Source of the DNA: Parvimonas sp000223315
GTDB taxonomy: Bacteria > Bacillota > Clostridia > Tissierellales > Peptoniphilaceae
NCBI GenBank assembly: GCA_050262155.1
Contig: CP189843.1
Span: 930,001-994,000 of the forward strand
DNA: 64,000 nucleotides
Direction: 5' to 3'
Below the pieces are notes generated by a model. The model was not told the DNA's origin, ran no database searches, and was given only the letters and a program-made list of their open reading frames with translations. Each line of letters opens with the position of its first letter. Positions within the stretch are counted from its first letter, which is position 1. The position numbers were made by a program, and so were the translations under genes. Shown here piece by piece: positions 36,909-46,768 of this stretch.

Positions 36909-37821
36909 AATAACTCCTTATAAATTCCAATCCTGTTTTATTTAAAATGCTAAAAAAATATTCATCAGGTAAAACAGTAAAACTTAAGTTTTCCTTTGTA
37001 ATTGGATGTAAAAACTCAAGATAATAGGAATGTAACATCTGTCCATTAGCCTTTATCTTTTCATTTTTGTTTCCATAAGTTTCATCTCCTATGATAGGAT
37101 GATTAAGGCTACTGAAATGAACTCTTATCTGATGAGTTCGTCCCGTATGAAGAGTTACATCAACTAATGAATATTTTAAATTTGAAGTTAAAATATTGTA
37201 TTCTGTAAGAGCTTCTTTTCCTGACTTGCTTTTTATGCTCATCTTCTTCCTATCTTTTCCATCTCTACCAATAGGTTTATCTATAAGTCCGTTCTCTTTT
37301 GAAAAACTTCCATTACAGATTGCTAAATATTTTTTATTAATTTCTCTATTGGCAAACATTTCAACCAATTTTAAATGGGTTTCGTCGTCCTTTGCACAAA
37401 TTATAAGACCTGTTGTATCTTTATCAAGTCTGTGAACAATTCCAGGTCTTTCGGAATTAATCATTGATAATTTACAATGATTTAAAAGAGCATTAACCAA
37501 AGTATGTTCTTCATTTCCCACAGCCGGATGAACAACCATATTTCTAGGTTTATTTATAATTATGATATAATCATCTTCATATACAATATCTAAATCTATA
37601 TCTTCAGCAACTAATGTAATTTCTTTCTTCTCAGGAATAGAAACTGTAATTTCATCTCCTATTTCTAAAATTACATTCGGCTTTATATTTTTATTATTTA
37701 CAAAAACTAATTTATCTTTTATCAATTTTTGAATTGAAGTCCTTGATAAATTAGAAATTTTTTCGGATAAAAAAACATCACATCTAATTTTTTTATCACT
37801 AATATATTTTAATTCTGTCAA
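36898..37821 (-). CDS. RluA/RluD family pseudouridine synthase
   Basis: A 307-residue pseudouridine synthase. An S4 RNA-binding domain (residues 14-70) precedes the catalytic domain, where HRLDKDTTGLIICAKDD carries the catalytic Asp. HTGRTHQIRVHF is the second signature. It modifies 23S rRNA (RluD or YlyB type). It lies 4 bases after ung, in the standard lspA-rlu order of Firmicutes. Confidence 0.95.
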   Translation of the reverse strand: MTELKYISDKKIRCDVFLSEKISNLSRTSIQKLIKDKLVFVNNKNIKPNVILEIGDEITVSIPEKKEITLVAEDIDLDIVYEDDYIIIINKPRNMVVHPAVGNEEHTLVNALLNHCKLSMINSERPGIVHRLDKDTTGLIICAKDDETHLKLVEMFANREINKKYLAICNGSFSKENGLIDKPIGRDGKDRKKMSIKSKSGKEALTEYNILTSNLKYSLVDVTLHTGRTHQIRVHFSSLNHPIIGDETYGNKNEKIKANGQMLHSYYLEFLHPITKENLSFTVLPDEYFFSILNKTGLEFIRSYYAK

Positions 37822-37824
37822 AAA

Positions 37825-38493
37825 TTACACTCTCCAATCTATCGGTTTAACTCCCTTGCTAATCAAAAATTCATTAGCCTTAGAAAATGGCTTGCTTCCA
37901 AAAAATCCTCGATGAGCAGAAAAAGGAGAAGGATGTGTACTTGTAATTATAAAATTATTTTCATCTTTTTTTATCAAATTACTCTTTGAAATAGCAAAGC
38001 TACCCCAAAGAATAAAAACTTTAGGATAATCAAAATTTGAAATTATTTCAATTACTCTGTCTGTGAAAATTTGCCAACCTATATCTTTATGTGAATTTGG
38101 CTTTGCCTTCTCAACAGTTAGTGTAGCATTTAATAAAAATACACCTTGTTCAACCCAAGCAGTTAAATCCCCATGATTTGGAGGAGTTATCCCTAAATCT
38201 GAATTTAATTCAAGATATATATTTCGAAGTGAAGGAGGTATTTTCTCTCCTCTATTTACTGAAAAACTCATTCCATTAGCCTGATTTACACCATGATATG
38301 GATCTTGTCCTATGATAATAACCTTGATGTCTTTTGGAGATATTTTATCAAAAATAGTAAAAACACATTTATTAGGTGGAAATATAGTTTTATTTTTATA
38401 TTCCTCATTTAAAAAGTTTTTCATCTTAACAAAATAGTCTTTTTTAAATTCATCCTTTAAATATTCATTCCAAGCTCCATAATTAGACATCAT
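37825..38493 (-). CDS. ung: Uracil-DNA glycosylase
   Basis: A 222-residue family 1 UDG. Motif A is GQDPYHGVNQANGMSFSV (catalytic Asp in QDPYH), and motif B is STHPSPFSAHRGFFGSKPFSKAN (His and the Leu-equivalent loop). It removes uracil from DNA to start base-excision repair. It sits between lspA (1 base) and the pseudouridine synthase gene (3 bases). Confidence 0.97.
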   Translation of the reverse strand: MMSNYGAWNEYLKDEFKKDYFVKMKNFLNEEYKNKTIFPPNKCVFTIFDKISPKDIKVIIIGQDPYHGVNQANGMSFSVNRGEKIPPSLRNIYLELNSDLGITPPNHGDLTAWVEQGVFLLNATLTVEKAKPNSHKDIGWQIFTDRVIEIISNFDYPKVFILWGSFAISKSNLIKKDENNFIITSTHPSPFSAHRGFFGSKPFSKANEFLISKGVKPIDWRV

Positions 38494-38494
38494 C

Positions 38495-38947
38495 TTAATT
38501 CTCCTTTTTAGTAAATGATAAAACTATAAGTAAGAAACAGGCTACACAAATATAAATATCTGCAAAATTAAAAACCGGAAAATCATATAGCCCACCAAAT
38601 CTTGTATGAATAAAATCCACAACAAAAGAATATCTAATTCTATCTATACAATTTCCCAATGCTCCACAAGCAATTAAAGCAAATAGGATTTGTTCAACTT
38701 TAGACATTTTTTCTTTATTTTTACTTATATAAAATAAAATTCCAAAAAATGCAACCAAAGAAATAAAAACAAAGAAATATTTATATCCTTTAAAACTACC
38801 AAAAGCTACTCCTGTATTTTCTACATAAGTAAATTCTAGCCAATTTTTAATTAAAACTACAGAATCAGCACCTTTTAAATTGGCTACTGTAATATATTTT
38901 GTAAGTTGGTCTAAAATTAATCCAACAATTATAATTACGTATATCAT
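38495..38947 (-). CDS. lspA: Lipoprotein signal peptidase LspA
   Basis: A 150-residue membrane aspartic protease that cleaves prolipoproteins at the lipobox Cys. Four hydrophobic segments are visible. The catalytic aspartates lie in GNCIDRIRY (ALGNCIDR) and PVFNFADIYI. VENTGVAFG is the third conserved element. It overlaps ylmH by 4 bases and lies 1 base before ung. Confidence 0.96.
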   Translation of the reverse strand: MIYVIIIVGLILDQLTKYITVANLKGADSVVLIKNWLEFTYVENTGVAFGSFKGYKYFFVFISLVAFFGILFYISKNKEKMSKVEQILFALIACGALGNCIDRIRYSFVVDFIHTRFGGLYDFPVFNFADIYICVACFLLIVLSFTKKEN

Positions 38948-39723
38948 ATAGAATACCTCTTAATATTGACAACAAATTTATTCTTTTTAGTTAAGCCTCC
39001 AAAATTATCGACTTTGAATTTTCCTTCTTTTCTTATTGAAATAATATCATTTTCGTTTATCTTCTTGTCAAAGTCTTTACATTCCTCATAATTCAAATTT
39101 ACATATCCAGCTTTAATGTATTTTTGAGAAATCTCTCTTGAAGTTCTAGCAAGTTCTTTAACAAAACAGTCCAATCTCAAACCGGAAACTATTATTTTTT
39201 CATCCTCATATTTTTTAAAATTAGATGGAATAAAATTATTATTCAAAATTTCCAATTTTAAATCTTGCCCCGCAAATTTTAATCCATTAGAAAATAAAAA
39301 TGTTCCTATCGGTTTCAAACAATAAATATACCAATATCCGTCAACTTTTATTATTTCTCCGACTTTTTCACGATTTATTCCCAAATGGAGAATACTTCCC
39401 AAAATATTCCTATGTTCTATTCCTGAAATATCTTTAAATTTCAAAGTTTCTAAATAATCATTTAAGGAATAGTTTTCTCTATAAAAAATTAAAATTTTTC
39501 TCTCATAATCTTCTTCACTAAAGATAATATCAAAATTCAAATCTATATTTTTTAAAATTCTCTCTACATATTTAAACTCCAATGGTGTAAAAAAATTAGA
39601 GACAAATACATCTTTATAGTTTTTTTCCATAGAAACAAGACCATCTAAAAATTTATTGATGGTCTTTTTTATTTCTAAATTATTAATATTATCTAATATC
39701 TTTATTTTATCAAATGATTTCAT
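38944..39723 (-). CDS. ylmH: YlmH family S4-domain RNA-binding protein
   Basis: A 259-residue YlmH. The N-terminal two thirds form the family-specific region; the C-terminal S4 domain runs from about 180 to 245 with SGLRLDCFVKELARTSRE and AGYVNLNYEECKDFDKKINENDIIS. YlmH acts in ribosome quality control on stalled 50S subunits. The start overlaps the sepF stop region by 4 to 5 bases or nearly so, and the following lspA overlaps its end. No ylmG or divIVA lies between sepF and lspA, a reduced form of the cluster. Confidence 0.92.
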   Translation of the reverse strand: MKSFDKIKILDNINNLEIKKTINKFLDGLVSMEKNYKDVFVSNFFTPLEFKYVERILKNIDLNFDIIFSEEDYERKILIFYRENYSLNDYLETLKFKDISGIEHRNILGSILHLGINREKVGEIIKVDGYWYIYCLKPIGTFLFSNGLKFAGQDLKLEILNNNFIPSNFKKYEDEKIIVSGLRLDCFVKELARTSREISQKYIKAGYVNLNYEECKDFDKKINENDIISIRKEGKFKVDNFGGLTKKNKFVVNIKRYSI

Positions 39724-39727
39724 TTAA

Positions 39728-40197
39728 TTATATTTGATAAAATCCGTTGTTTTCAATTTGATCTTTAACTTTTCCGTCGATATCAATTCCCTTAGGAGCT
39801 AAGATAAAAATATCTTTTGTAACTTTTTGGATTTTTCCTGATAGAGAATAAATTCCTCCGCTTACAAAATCAAAAATTTGTCTTTTCTTATCAACTTCCA
39901 ACATTTCTAAATTTAAACAACAACTTTTCCTTTTAAAACATCGTCTAAAACTTGTGTTCCATCATCGAAAGTAATTGGTTCTCTAATAGAAATCAAAAAT
40001 CTGCTAATATTTGGCATTGTAACTATATTAGATTTTTCCTTTTCAAAAGCTAATTTACTACTAGCACTTCTAGCATAACTTTCTCCTACTGATTTAGCTT
40101 GTTTTTCTACAACTTCCTCTTCTTCATAATCTTCATATTCGTCATCTAAGTCATCACTTCCAACAAATTTTTTAATTTTGTCCATAAAACCTGCCAT
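39728..40197 (-). pseudogene. sepF: Cell division protein SepF, frame broken once
   Basis: SepF anchors and bundles FtsZ at the septum. The start is the ATG at 40197 after GAGGAGG: MAGFMDKIKKFVG (membrane-binding amphipathic helix), then an acidic linker and NIVTMPNISRFLISIREP. The frame breaks after GKVVV near 39914 at a TTT; one more T gives LNLEMLEVDKKRQIFDFVSGGIYSLSGKIQKVTKDIFILAPKGIDI, the conserved C-terminal fold, through to the TAA at 39728. As it is essential or near-essential here, a sequencing indel is likely. Confidence 0.9.
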
Positions 40198-40280
40198 AAT
40201 ATTCCTCCTCATTTTTTTATATTTTTTATAACAAATGAAAATTTAAAATTTTCTAATTGTAAGCTTTCTTATTTTTTATT

Positions 40281-40340
40281 TCGAAGCAACAAGGTTCCCA
40301 GGTACCACCCGATGCGAAGCATCGTGGAAGGGTGGAGTCT
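40281..40340. other. GC-rich palindromic element between sepF and yggS
   Basis: A 60-bp GC-rich patch in an AT-rich setting. It has a perfect hairpin CGATGC (40310-40315) / GCATCG (40319-40324) with loop GAA, flanked by CCACC (40305-40309) and GGTGG (40331-40335), and a near-palindrome GGTTCCCAGGTACC (40293-40306). On the minus strand it reads GGGTGGTACC, the T-box core sequence, but no specifier stem or following terminator is apparent. It may be a repeat element, a decayed T-box or an attenuating structure after yggS. Confidence 0.5.
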
Positions 40341-41038
40341 TATTTGGAAACCACTCCATAATCTCTTTTTCCGAAAATTGAAGTTCCAATCCTAATAAGA
40401 GTTGCTCCTTCTTCTATGGCAACAGTATAATCATTACTCATTCCCATAGATAATATCTTCATATCTATATTTTTTAAATTAAGTTTTGAAATTTCATCAA
40501 ATAATGATTTCATCTTTTTAAAATAAACTCTAGTATATTCCACATTTTCACAATATGGAGCAACTGTCATAAGTCCATTTACAAAAACATTATCTCTTAT
40601 CGAAACTTCTTTTACAAAATCAAGAACATCTTCTTCAAAAATTCCTGATTTACTTTCCTCTTTTCCAATATTAACTTCAACTAAACAATTTACAACAATT
40701 CCTTTATTTTTAGCTTCCGCTTCCAATTTGTCTAAAAGAGAAATTCTATCTAAAGAATGTATTAATTCAACTTTATCAATAATAGATTTAACCTTATTGG
40801 TTTGAAGATGTCCAATCATATGAAATTTAATTTTTCCTTCAAAATATTCATATTTTTTTAAAATTTCTTGAACTTTATTTTCTCCAAAAGTATTAAAGCC
40901 TAAGTCTATAGCTTCTTCAATTTTTTTAACATCAACTGTCTTTGAAACAGGTAATAAAAATATTTCATTTTCATCTCTATTTGAATTTTTACAAGCTAGA
41001 GATATTTTTTCTCGTATATTATTTATATTTGCTTTCAT
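40340..41038 (-). CDS. yggS: YggS family PLP homeostasis protein
   Basis: A 232-residue PLP-binding TIM-barrel protein. VSKTVDVKKIEEAIDLGFNTFGENKVQE contains the PLP Lys (SKT) and the FGENKVQE signature; FHMIGHLQTNKVK and SMGMSNDYTVAIEEGATLIRIGTSIFG complete it. It keeps pyridoxal phosphate balance and lies at its usual place upstream of sepF. It abuts the HlyD-like gene. Confidence 0.96.
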   Translation of the reverse strand: MKANINNIREKISLACKNSNRDENEIFLLPVSKTVDVKKIEEAIDLGFNTFGENKVQEILKKYEYFEGKIKFHMIGHLQTNKVKSIIDKVELIHSLDRISLLDKLEAEAKNKGIVVNCLVEVNIGKEESKSGIFEEDVLDFVKEVSIRDNVFVNGLMTVAPYCENVEYTRVYFKKMKSLFDEISKLNLKNIDMKILSMGMSNDYTVAIEEGATLIRIGTSIFGKRDYGVVSK

Positions 41039-42175
41039 TACTTTAAAATTGCACCTTCTTTAAATTTACTTGCATCTTTCAATATATTAGAAAAAATTCC
41101 AACTGAACCATTTTTCGAATCAATATAAACTTTTGAATTTACCTTATCAATAAAATTAACTTTAACCTTTACTCTTGTTATATTATTAAAAGAATCTACA
41201 GTCAAAACATAGTACTCATCATCTTGAGATATAAGAGCAGTTATTGGAAGTTCATAAGAACTATAAACTGTCTTTATTACATTTAAGTCAATAAATCTCT
41301 TATCTGAAATTTCATTGAAAGCTGATGAAAATTCAGCAACTATTAAATCATATTCTTCGCCTGTCTTTAGCCTTTTAATTATTCCTGTAGCAACCGAATC
41401 TCCTATATTGACCTTTATTTTCTTTTCCACATCTATATCTTCCAAAGTCCCTTTTTTAACTCTAATACATAAATAATATTTCAAATTATCTACAATTTTT
41501 ATTCCATCAATACTTGAAATACTATTAGAACTATCAAAGTTAAAATCTTTTTCATCTATAGATTCTATAACAGAAAAATCATATACATTCTCCAGGCCGT
41601 CGATTTTATTTAATACAACTCCGGAATTTTTAGAAACAATTTTTCCTGTATTGATAGTATCATTTATTAATGAATATCTGAAAAGTTTATCTGAGCTATA
41701 TTTTTTCCCAAAAGCAATTTTACTCTGTTCACTTGAAAGTATTTCAAAGGTCTTTGCAAAATCTTTATCTCTAACAAATTTTAAAATATTTTCTAAATCA
41801 ATTTTTTCCACTTTAGAATCTTTATTATCCGCTTGGTTTTTTAATGACTGAACTTTTTCGGATAAATAATCTTTAAAATTTTGATCAATTTGTGAAACAT
41901 CAACTTCGCCTATTTCTTTGTTAACACCAATTTTTGAACTATCAACTTCTATATTGCTTTTCCCAATGTAATATAGGTACTCATCCTTTATAACTAATGC
42001 TTTAGATAAAATGTTTAAATCATAAGTCTTAGGATTTTCTAAAACCATTATATCATTATTTAGATTTTTACTAAAAAAAAATATTTTTTATTAAAAACAA
42101 ACTTACAAATATAATTATAATGACAAAACCAAAATGTTCCTTAGCATTAGGTAAAATTCCTTTGCGTTTCTTCAT
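41038..42175 (-). pseudogene. HlyD-like membrane-anchored protein, frame broken once
   Basis: A single-span membrane protein with a large extracytoplasmic part, about 378 residues. It starts at an ATG (42175) with a weak ribosome binding site. MKKRKGILPNAKEH is followed by a hydrophobic segment (FVIIIIFVSLFLI). The frame breaks in a T9 run (42074-42082) and continues as SKNLNNDIMVLENPKTYDLN. The middle part has an HlyD-like barrel with GKIVSKNSGVVLNKIDGLENVYD, a lipoyl-like sequence. It occupies the place of the HlyD-like gene seen in clostridial yggS-sepF clusters. Its role in division or export is unknown. Confidence 0.7.
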
Positions 42176-42204
42176 ATAATACCCATTAGTTCTAATTTAT
42201 AATA

Positions 42205-43488
42205 TTATAGATTACTATTCTTATAAATTATATCCTCTCTCTTTGGACCATTAGAAATCATTTTAACAGGAACTTCCAATTCTTTTTCGATAAATTCTAT
42301 ATATTCTCTACATTCAATCGGTAGCTCTTCATAATTTTTAATTCCTCTAATGTCTCTATTCCAACCTTTTAAAACTTTCCATACCGGTTTTGCCTTTTCA
42401 AGCTTATCAGTTGTTGGGAAGTCTCTAGTAATTTCACCATCAATTTCATAGCCAATACAAATTGGAATTTCTTCCAAGTATCCCAAAGCGTCAATAACAG
42501 TCAATACTGCTTCAGTACTTCCTTGAACTCTACATCCATATCTTGAAGCTACTGCATCAAAATATCCCACACGTCTTGGTCTTCCTGTTGTAGCACCATA
42601 TTCACCCTTATCTCCGCCACGTTTTCGTAGTTCTTCAGCTTCTTCTCCAAAAATTTCACTAACAAAAGCACCTGCTCCTACAGCACTTGAATATGCTTTA
42701 ACAACAGTAACAATATCTGTAATTGCATAAGGTGGAATTCCCGCACCGATTGCTCCATATCCTGCTAAAGTAGATGAAGAAGTAACCATTGGATATATTC
42801 CATGATCTGTATCTTTTAATGAACCAAGTTGTCCTTCAAGTAAAATCTTCTTTCCTGATTTTATAGCATCATTTAAGAATTTTGATACGTCACATACATA
42901 AGGCTTGATTGCATCTCTCCAAACAAGCATAAGTTCATATAACTCTTTTGCATCAATTTTTTCTTTATGATATAAATTTTCTAAAATTACATTCTTGTAT
43001 TCCACTACCCTTTGAACCTTTTCAAATAAATTATCTCCAAATAATTCATTAACTTGAAAACCGATTTTTGCATATTTATCTGAATAACAAGGTGCAATTC
43101 CTGATTTTGTAGAACCGAATGAATTTTTTCCAAGTCTTTCTTCTTCATAAGCATCAAAATCAATATGATAAGGCATTACAAGTTGTGCTCTATCTGAAAC
43201 TAAAATATTAAGATCAGGAACATTTTTTTCCTTCAAATACTCAATTTCTTTAAGTAAATAAGGTATATTAAGTGCTACACCATTACCTATTACTGATGTC
43301 GTATGTTTGTAAAAAACTCCTGAAGGCAATAAATGTAAGGCAAATCTTCCATATTCATTTATGATAGTATGTCCCGCATTGGAACCACCTTGAAATCTAA
43401 CAATAATATCAGCATTTTCAGCTAACATATCTGTTATTTTTCCCTTTCCTTCATCTCCCCAGTTTGCTCCTACTACTGCTTTAACCAT
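42205..43488 (-). CDS. purA: Adenylosuccinate synthetase
   Basis: A 427-residue PurA that joins IMP and aspartate with GTP hydrolysis in AMP synthesis. Signatures: GANWGDEGKGKITD (7-20, GTP loop and catalytic Asp), QGGSNAGHTI, and FGSTKSGIAPCYSDK. EGQLGSLKDTDHGIYPMVTSS and TTGRPRRVGYFD follow. AGGAGG precedes the ATG. It heads the group upstream of the HlyD-like gene. Confidence 0.97.
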   Translation of the reverse strand: MVKAVVGANWGDEGKGKITDMLAENADIIVRFQGGSNAGHTIINEYGRFALHLLPSGVFYKHTTSVIGNGVALNIPYLLKEIEYLKEKNVPDLNILVSDRAQLVMPYHIDFDAYEEERLGKNSFGSTKSGIAPCYSDKYAKIGFQVNELFGDNLFEKVQRVVEYKNVILENLYHKEKIDAKELYELMLVWRDAIKPYVCDVSKFLNDAIKSGKKILLEGQLGSLKDTDHGIYPMVTSSSTLAGYGAIGAGIPPYAITDIVTVVKAYSSAVGAGAFVSEIFGEEAEELRKRGGDKGEYGATTGRPRRVGYFDAVASRYGCRVQGSTEAVLTVIDALGYLEEIPICIGYEIDGEITRDFPTTDKLEKAKPVWKVLKGWNRDIRGIKNYEELPIECREYIEFIEKELEVPVKMISNGPKREDIIYKNSNL

Positions 43489-43502
43489 AGTTCCTCCTAA
43501 TA

Positions 43503-44125
43503 TTAAAATAAAAATTTATAATAAAATCCAATATTATATAAATATATTGTCCAGCTAAAAAACACAAGTCCTACTAAAGAACCAAGAACAACATCCGAAA
43601 ACCAATGTACTCCTACAATAATTCTACTTATTGCAATACTTAGTCCAAATAAAATACCGACAGCCAACCAAAAAGGTAATGAACTGTGTCCTTTAAATAA
43701 AACATACATAACTGAAGGATAAAAACTCAATCCTATGCAAGAATGTCCACTTGGGAAACTATATCCCCAGTATTTTATATCAGAATTTGAAACCGGACGT
43801 TCTCTTCTAAATAAAAATTTAAAAGAGTTTAAAAATATCATATTAAAGAGTGACGAATTTAAAATCGCACTGGCTAGTACATAATTTTTTTCAGAAACAG
43901 AATAGAAAAAAATCGAAAAATAATAATAAGTGAAGTTACAACATCACCCATTGATGTTATATGTTTCATTGAAGTTTTTAAAAATCTTAAATTATTATTT
44001 TGAAAAAATTCTTTTAATTTTAAATCTATTATAAAATTCTGTTTCTTTAATTTATTTCCAACTACTGATGTAAAAGCAAATACAACAATAGTAAAGATAA
44101 TCAAATATAACATTAAACCCTCCAA
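43503..44125 (-). pseudogene. PAP2 family phosphatase (second copy), frame broken once
   Basis: A membrane PAP2 phosphatase of about 206 residues, with the catalytic triad motifs in order: KFLFRRERPV (KxxxxxxRP), SFPSGHS (PSGH) and SRIIVGVHWFSDV (SRxxxxxHxxxD). The frame breaks near 43900 in a T-run; with one more T it reads SIFFYSVSEKNYVLASAILNSS. It overlaps the first PAP2 gene (44113) by 13 bases. Undecaprenyl or phosphatidic acid-type lipid phosphates are the usual substrates. Confidence 0.82.
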
Positions 44126-44743
44126 AAATTAAGATATAGAAATTTTGCTAAATTATAACAAAAATATCCTAATATAAGTCCTAAAATAACATCAGTTGGC
44201 CAATGAACCCCTAAAATCACTCTACTTATAGCAATCGAAAGTATCAAAATATAAATAAAAATATTTATAATTTTACTTTTAATTTTATCAGCTAATAAGT
44301 ATCTCAAAGTTAAATAAAAAGCTGATATATTCATAGAATGTCCACTAGGATAACTAAAGCCACCCATATTTATAACAAAAAATTCAACAGGCCTTTTTCT
44401 TGATACAATATATTTTTATTAACTCATTTAAAGCATATACAACCAATAATGTAATAATTAGAAACAAAAACGCTTTTTTTAAATTATTATAATAAAAATA
44501 TATTCCAAATGGAACAAACAAGATAATACAAGTTTTTCCATCTCCCAAAGATGTTATAAATTTAGTAAAATTCAGGAGAATAGCATTTTTAATAAAAATA
44601 TTATTATTTTGAACTGAAGTCATTATTTTATAATCAATACTTTCAGTTAATTCAATACTCTTTAAATAAAAACCAAATAAAATACTACCTAATATAATTA
44701 CAGAAAATAAAACAACAAATTGTCTTAATTTTATTTTTTCCAT
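44113..44743 (-). pseudogene. PAP2 family phosphatase, frame broken once
   Basis: A first PAP2-type membrane phosphatase, about 209 residues. The N-terminal part begins MEKIKLRQFVVLFSVIILGS. After ELIKIY the frame breaks near 44399; with one more base it reads IVSRKRPVEFFV, giving the KxxxxxxRP motif. FSYPSGHSMN and SRVILGVHWPTDV supply the remaining motifs. The two adjacent copies share the same architecture (SGD/TSMGD or TSLGDG loop, PSGH, HW-x-x-D), so they look like a tandem duplication that diverged. Confidence 0.82.
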
Positions 44744-44896
44744 TTTTCCTCCTAAATCAGACTAATTATATCATAAATTGACTTATTAATCAAAAATTTT
44801 AACATTTTTAATAAAAAAACTACTATAAAATTACAAAAATTTAACAGTAGTTTATTTTAAAATTAATCATTCAAAAAAATTTTTTAAATCTTATAA

Positions 44897-44926
44897 AAAA
44901 AGGTTCAGCTCATATTGAGCTGAACC
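44897..44926 (-). terminator. Terminator after the glutaredoxin gene
   Basis: GGTTCAGCTC (44902-44911) and GAGCTGAACC (44917-44926) pair perfectly around ATATT, with T7 beyond on the minus strand. It stands 21 bases past the glutaredoxin stop. Confidence 0.95.
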
Positions 44927-44946
44927 AATAATTTTTTAATTTAATA

Positions 44947-45177
44947 TTATAATCCTAATACTTTTGATAATTCAGCTTTGTCAAAGCCAACCATTTCTAC
45001 ATCATCAACACAAATTACAGGAACACCCATATGTCCTTTTGCCATTAATTCTTTTCTGGCTTCTAAATCTGTTGAAACATTTTTTTCAACATATTCTACA
45101 TTATTTGCCTTTAAAAATTCCTTTGCTTGTTTACAATAAGTACAAGAATCACTTGAATATACCACTACTTTTGCCAT
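44947..45177 (-). CDS. Glutaredoxin-like protein
   Basis: A 76-residue thioredoxin-fold protein. CTYC (residues 12-15) is the redox-active pair, and GVPVICVDD carries the cis-Pro. It is of the clostridial Grx/NrdH-like type. GGGGGAAAT precedes the ATG. It has its own terminator. The partner is unknown. Confidence 0.92.
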   Translation of the reverse strand: MAKVVVYSSDSCTYCKQAKEFLKANNVEYVEKNVSTDLEARKELMAKGHMGVPVICVDDVEMVGFDKAELSKVLGL

Positions 45178-45328
45178 TTTAATTTCCCCCTAATAGATTT
45201 TTTTAATTTATAAAATATTTCCAATATTTTTACAGTAAATTTATACCCTTTGATTTTTTATTTAAACAAAGCATAAATTATTTTTATCTTATAAAAGCAT
45301 AAATAATTCTAATTTTAGTTTTAATCAG

Positions 45329-46171
45329 CTATAAGTTTTCATACTCTCTTGCAATGTTTTTAAAATCTTCGAGTGATAATTTTTCTGCTCTTGTCCTAGT
45401 ATCTATATTTAGATTTTCTAAAACCTTAATAATTTTCTCTTTTTCAATACCGGATTTACAAAAAGAATTTAAAATAGTCTTTCTTCTATTTTCAAATCCA
45501 TTTTTAATAAGTTTGAACATTGTTTTTTCATACTCAAATCTTTCCTTTTTAAGTTTCATATTTACAACTGCACTATCTACATTAGGTGCAGGAACGAATA
45601 CATTTCTTGAAACATTAAAAGCTATATTTGCATCAGCATAATATTTTACAAACATACTAATACTTGAATTATCTTTGCTATTTTCATCTGCAACAAGTCT
45701 TTGAGCGACTTCTTTTTGAACCATTATAGTTATGGATTCCAAATCTAAATCACTTTCTAAAAGTTTTGTTATTATTGGCGTAGTTACATAATATGGTAAG
45801 TTTGCAACCACAACTATTTTCTTTTGGGTGAATTTTTCTTCAATAAGCTTTTTCAAATCTATTTTTAGAGCATCGGATTGAACGAATTCAAAATTATCAT
45901 ATTCACTAAGTGTATAGTCTAAAACTTCTTTCAATCTTGTATCAATCTCTATTGAAACAACTTTTCCTGCTTTTTCAAGTAAAAATTTTGTAAGAACTCC
46001 AAAACCCGGACCTATTTCTATTACTCCATATTCTTTATCCACAGCAGAAACTTCAACTATCTTTTCCAAAATATTTCTATCCATTAAAAAATTCTGTCCA
46101 AAATTTTTAGAAAAGGAAAAACCAAATTTATCACAGATTTCCTTTATTACCGATAATTTATATAAATCCAT
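45329..46171 (-). CDS. rsmA: 16S rRNA dimethyladenosine transferase RsmA (KsgA)
   Basis: A 280-residue RsmA that dimethylates A1518 and A1519 of 16S rRNA. The SAM site is VIEIGPGFGVLT, and the substrate motif NLPYYVTTPI is present. GQNFLMDRN is the N-terminal signature. The longer frame starts inside rnmV, but GGAAAGGAAG precedes the ATG at 46171, which starts one base after the rnmV stop. RnmV-RsmA pairing is standard in Firmicutes. Confidence 0.96.
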   Translation of the reverse strand: MDLYKLSVIKEICDKFGFSFSKNFGQNFLMDRNILEKIVEVSAVDKEYGVIEIGPGFGVLTKFLLEKAGKVVSIEIDTRLKEVLDYTLSEYDNFEFVQSDALKIDLKKLIEEKFTQKKIVVVANLPYYVTTPIITKLLESDLDLESITIMVQKEVAQRLVADENSKDNSSISMFVKYYADANIAFNVSRNVFVPAPNVDSAVVNMKLKKERFEYEKTMFKLIKNGFENRRKTILNSFCKSGIEKEKIIKVLENLNIDTRTRAEKLSLEDFKNIAREYENL

Positions 46172-46172
46172 T

Positions 46173-46724
46173 TTAAACTTCCTTTCCAAAAATTTTTTCA
46201 ACAGCTGTAATTAATTCACTTTCAGTTATTCCAAAACTATTTAGTCTATTAATAAATTGCTTTGAATTGCAATATCCAATTTTAAAATAATCACAAAGTT
46301 TTTCTCTAAGCTCTTTACTATTTCCCATACCACTAATGCCTAGAGAAGTTAAAAGGCTTAAATCTATTTCATCTTTTCTTTCAAAAACAGTTACTTTTAC
46401 ATTTTCAATTGCTTCAATAATATCTTCAACCTTTGCATTTTCAACCCCGACATTGTCACCTTTAAGTGCAAGGTTTCGACTTAAAAATGCATTTTTACAG
46501 TTTGGTATTACTCTATTTATATTTTTTCTAATCTTTTCTCCTGCATAGTCGGGATCGGTAAAAACTATTATTCCACACTTTTCATTTGCTTCTTTTAATT
46601 TTTTAAGCAAATTTTTAGAAAAATGAGTTCCATTTGTTGCAATAACATCACAATCAAAGGCGGATTTTACTTTTGAAATATCATCTTTTCCCTCAACTAC
46701 TATTATTTCTTTAATTTTTTTCAT
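46173..46724 (-). CDS. rnmV: Ribonuclease M5
   Basis: A 183-residue RNase M5 that matures 5S rRNA. A TOPRIM domain is visible: VVEGKDDI (9-16) with the catalytic Glu, and FTDPDYAGEKIR with the DxD. The N-terminal strand KIKEIIVVEGKDD is typical. GAGG precedes the ATG. It lies 44 bases after tatD. Confidence 0.95.
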   Translation of the reverse strand: MKKIKEIIVVEGKDDISKVKSAFDCDVIATNGTHFSKNLLKKLKEANEKCGIIVFTDPDYAGEKIRKNINRVIPNCKNAFLSRNLALKGDNVGVENAKVEDIIEAIENVKVTVFERKDEIDLSLLTSLGISGMGNSKELREKLCDYFKIGYCNSKQFINRLNSFGITESELITAVEKIFGKEV

Positions 46725-46768
46725 TTTAATCCTCTATTGAAAAAAGATTTCTAACATTGCTATTAGTA

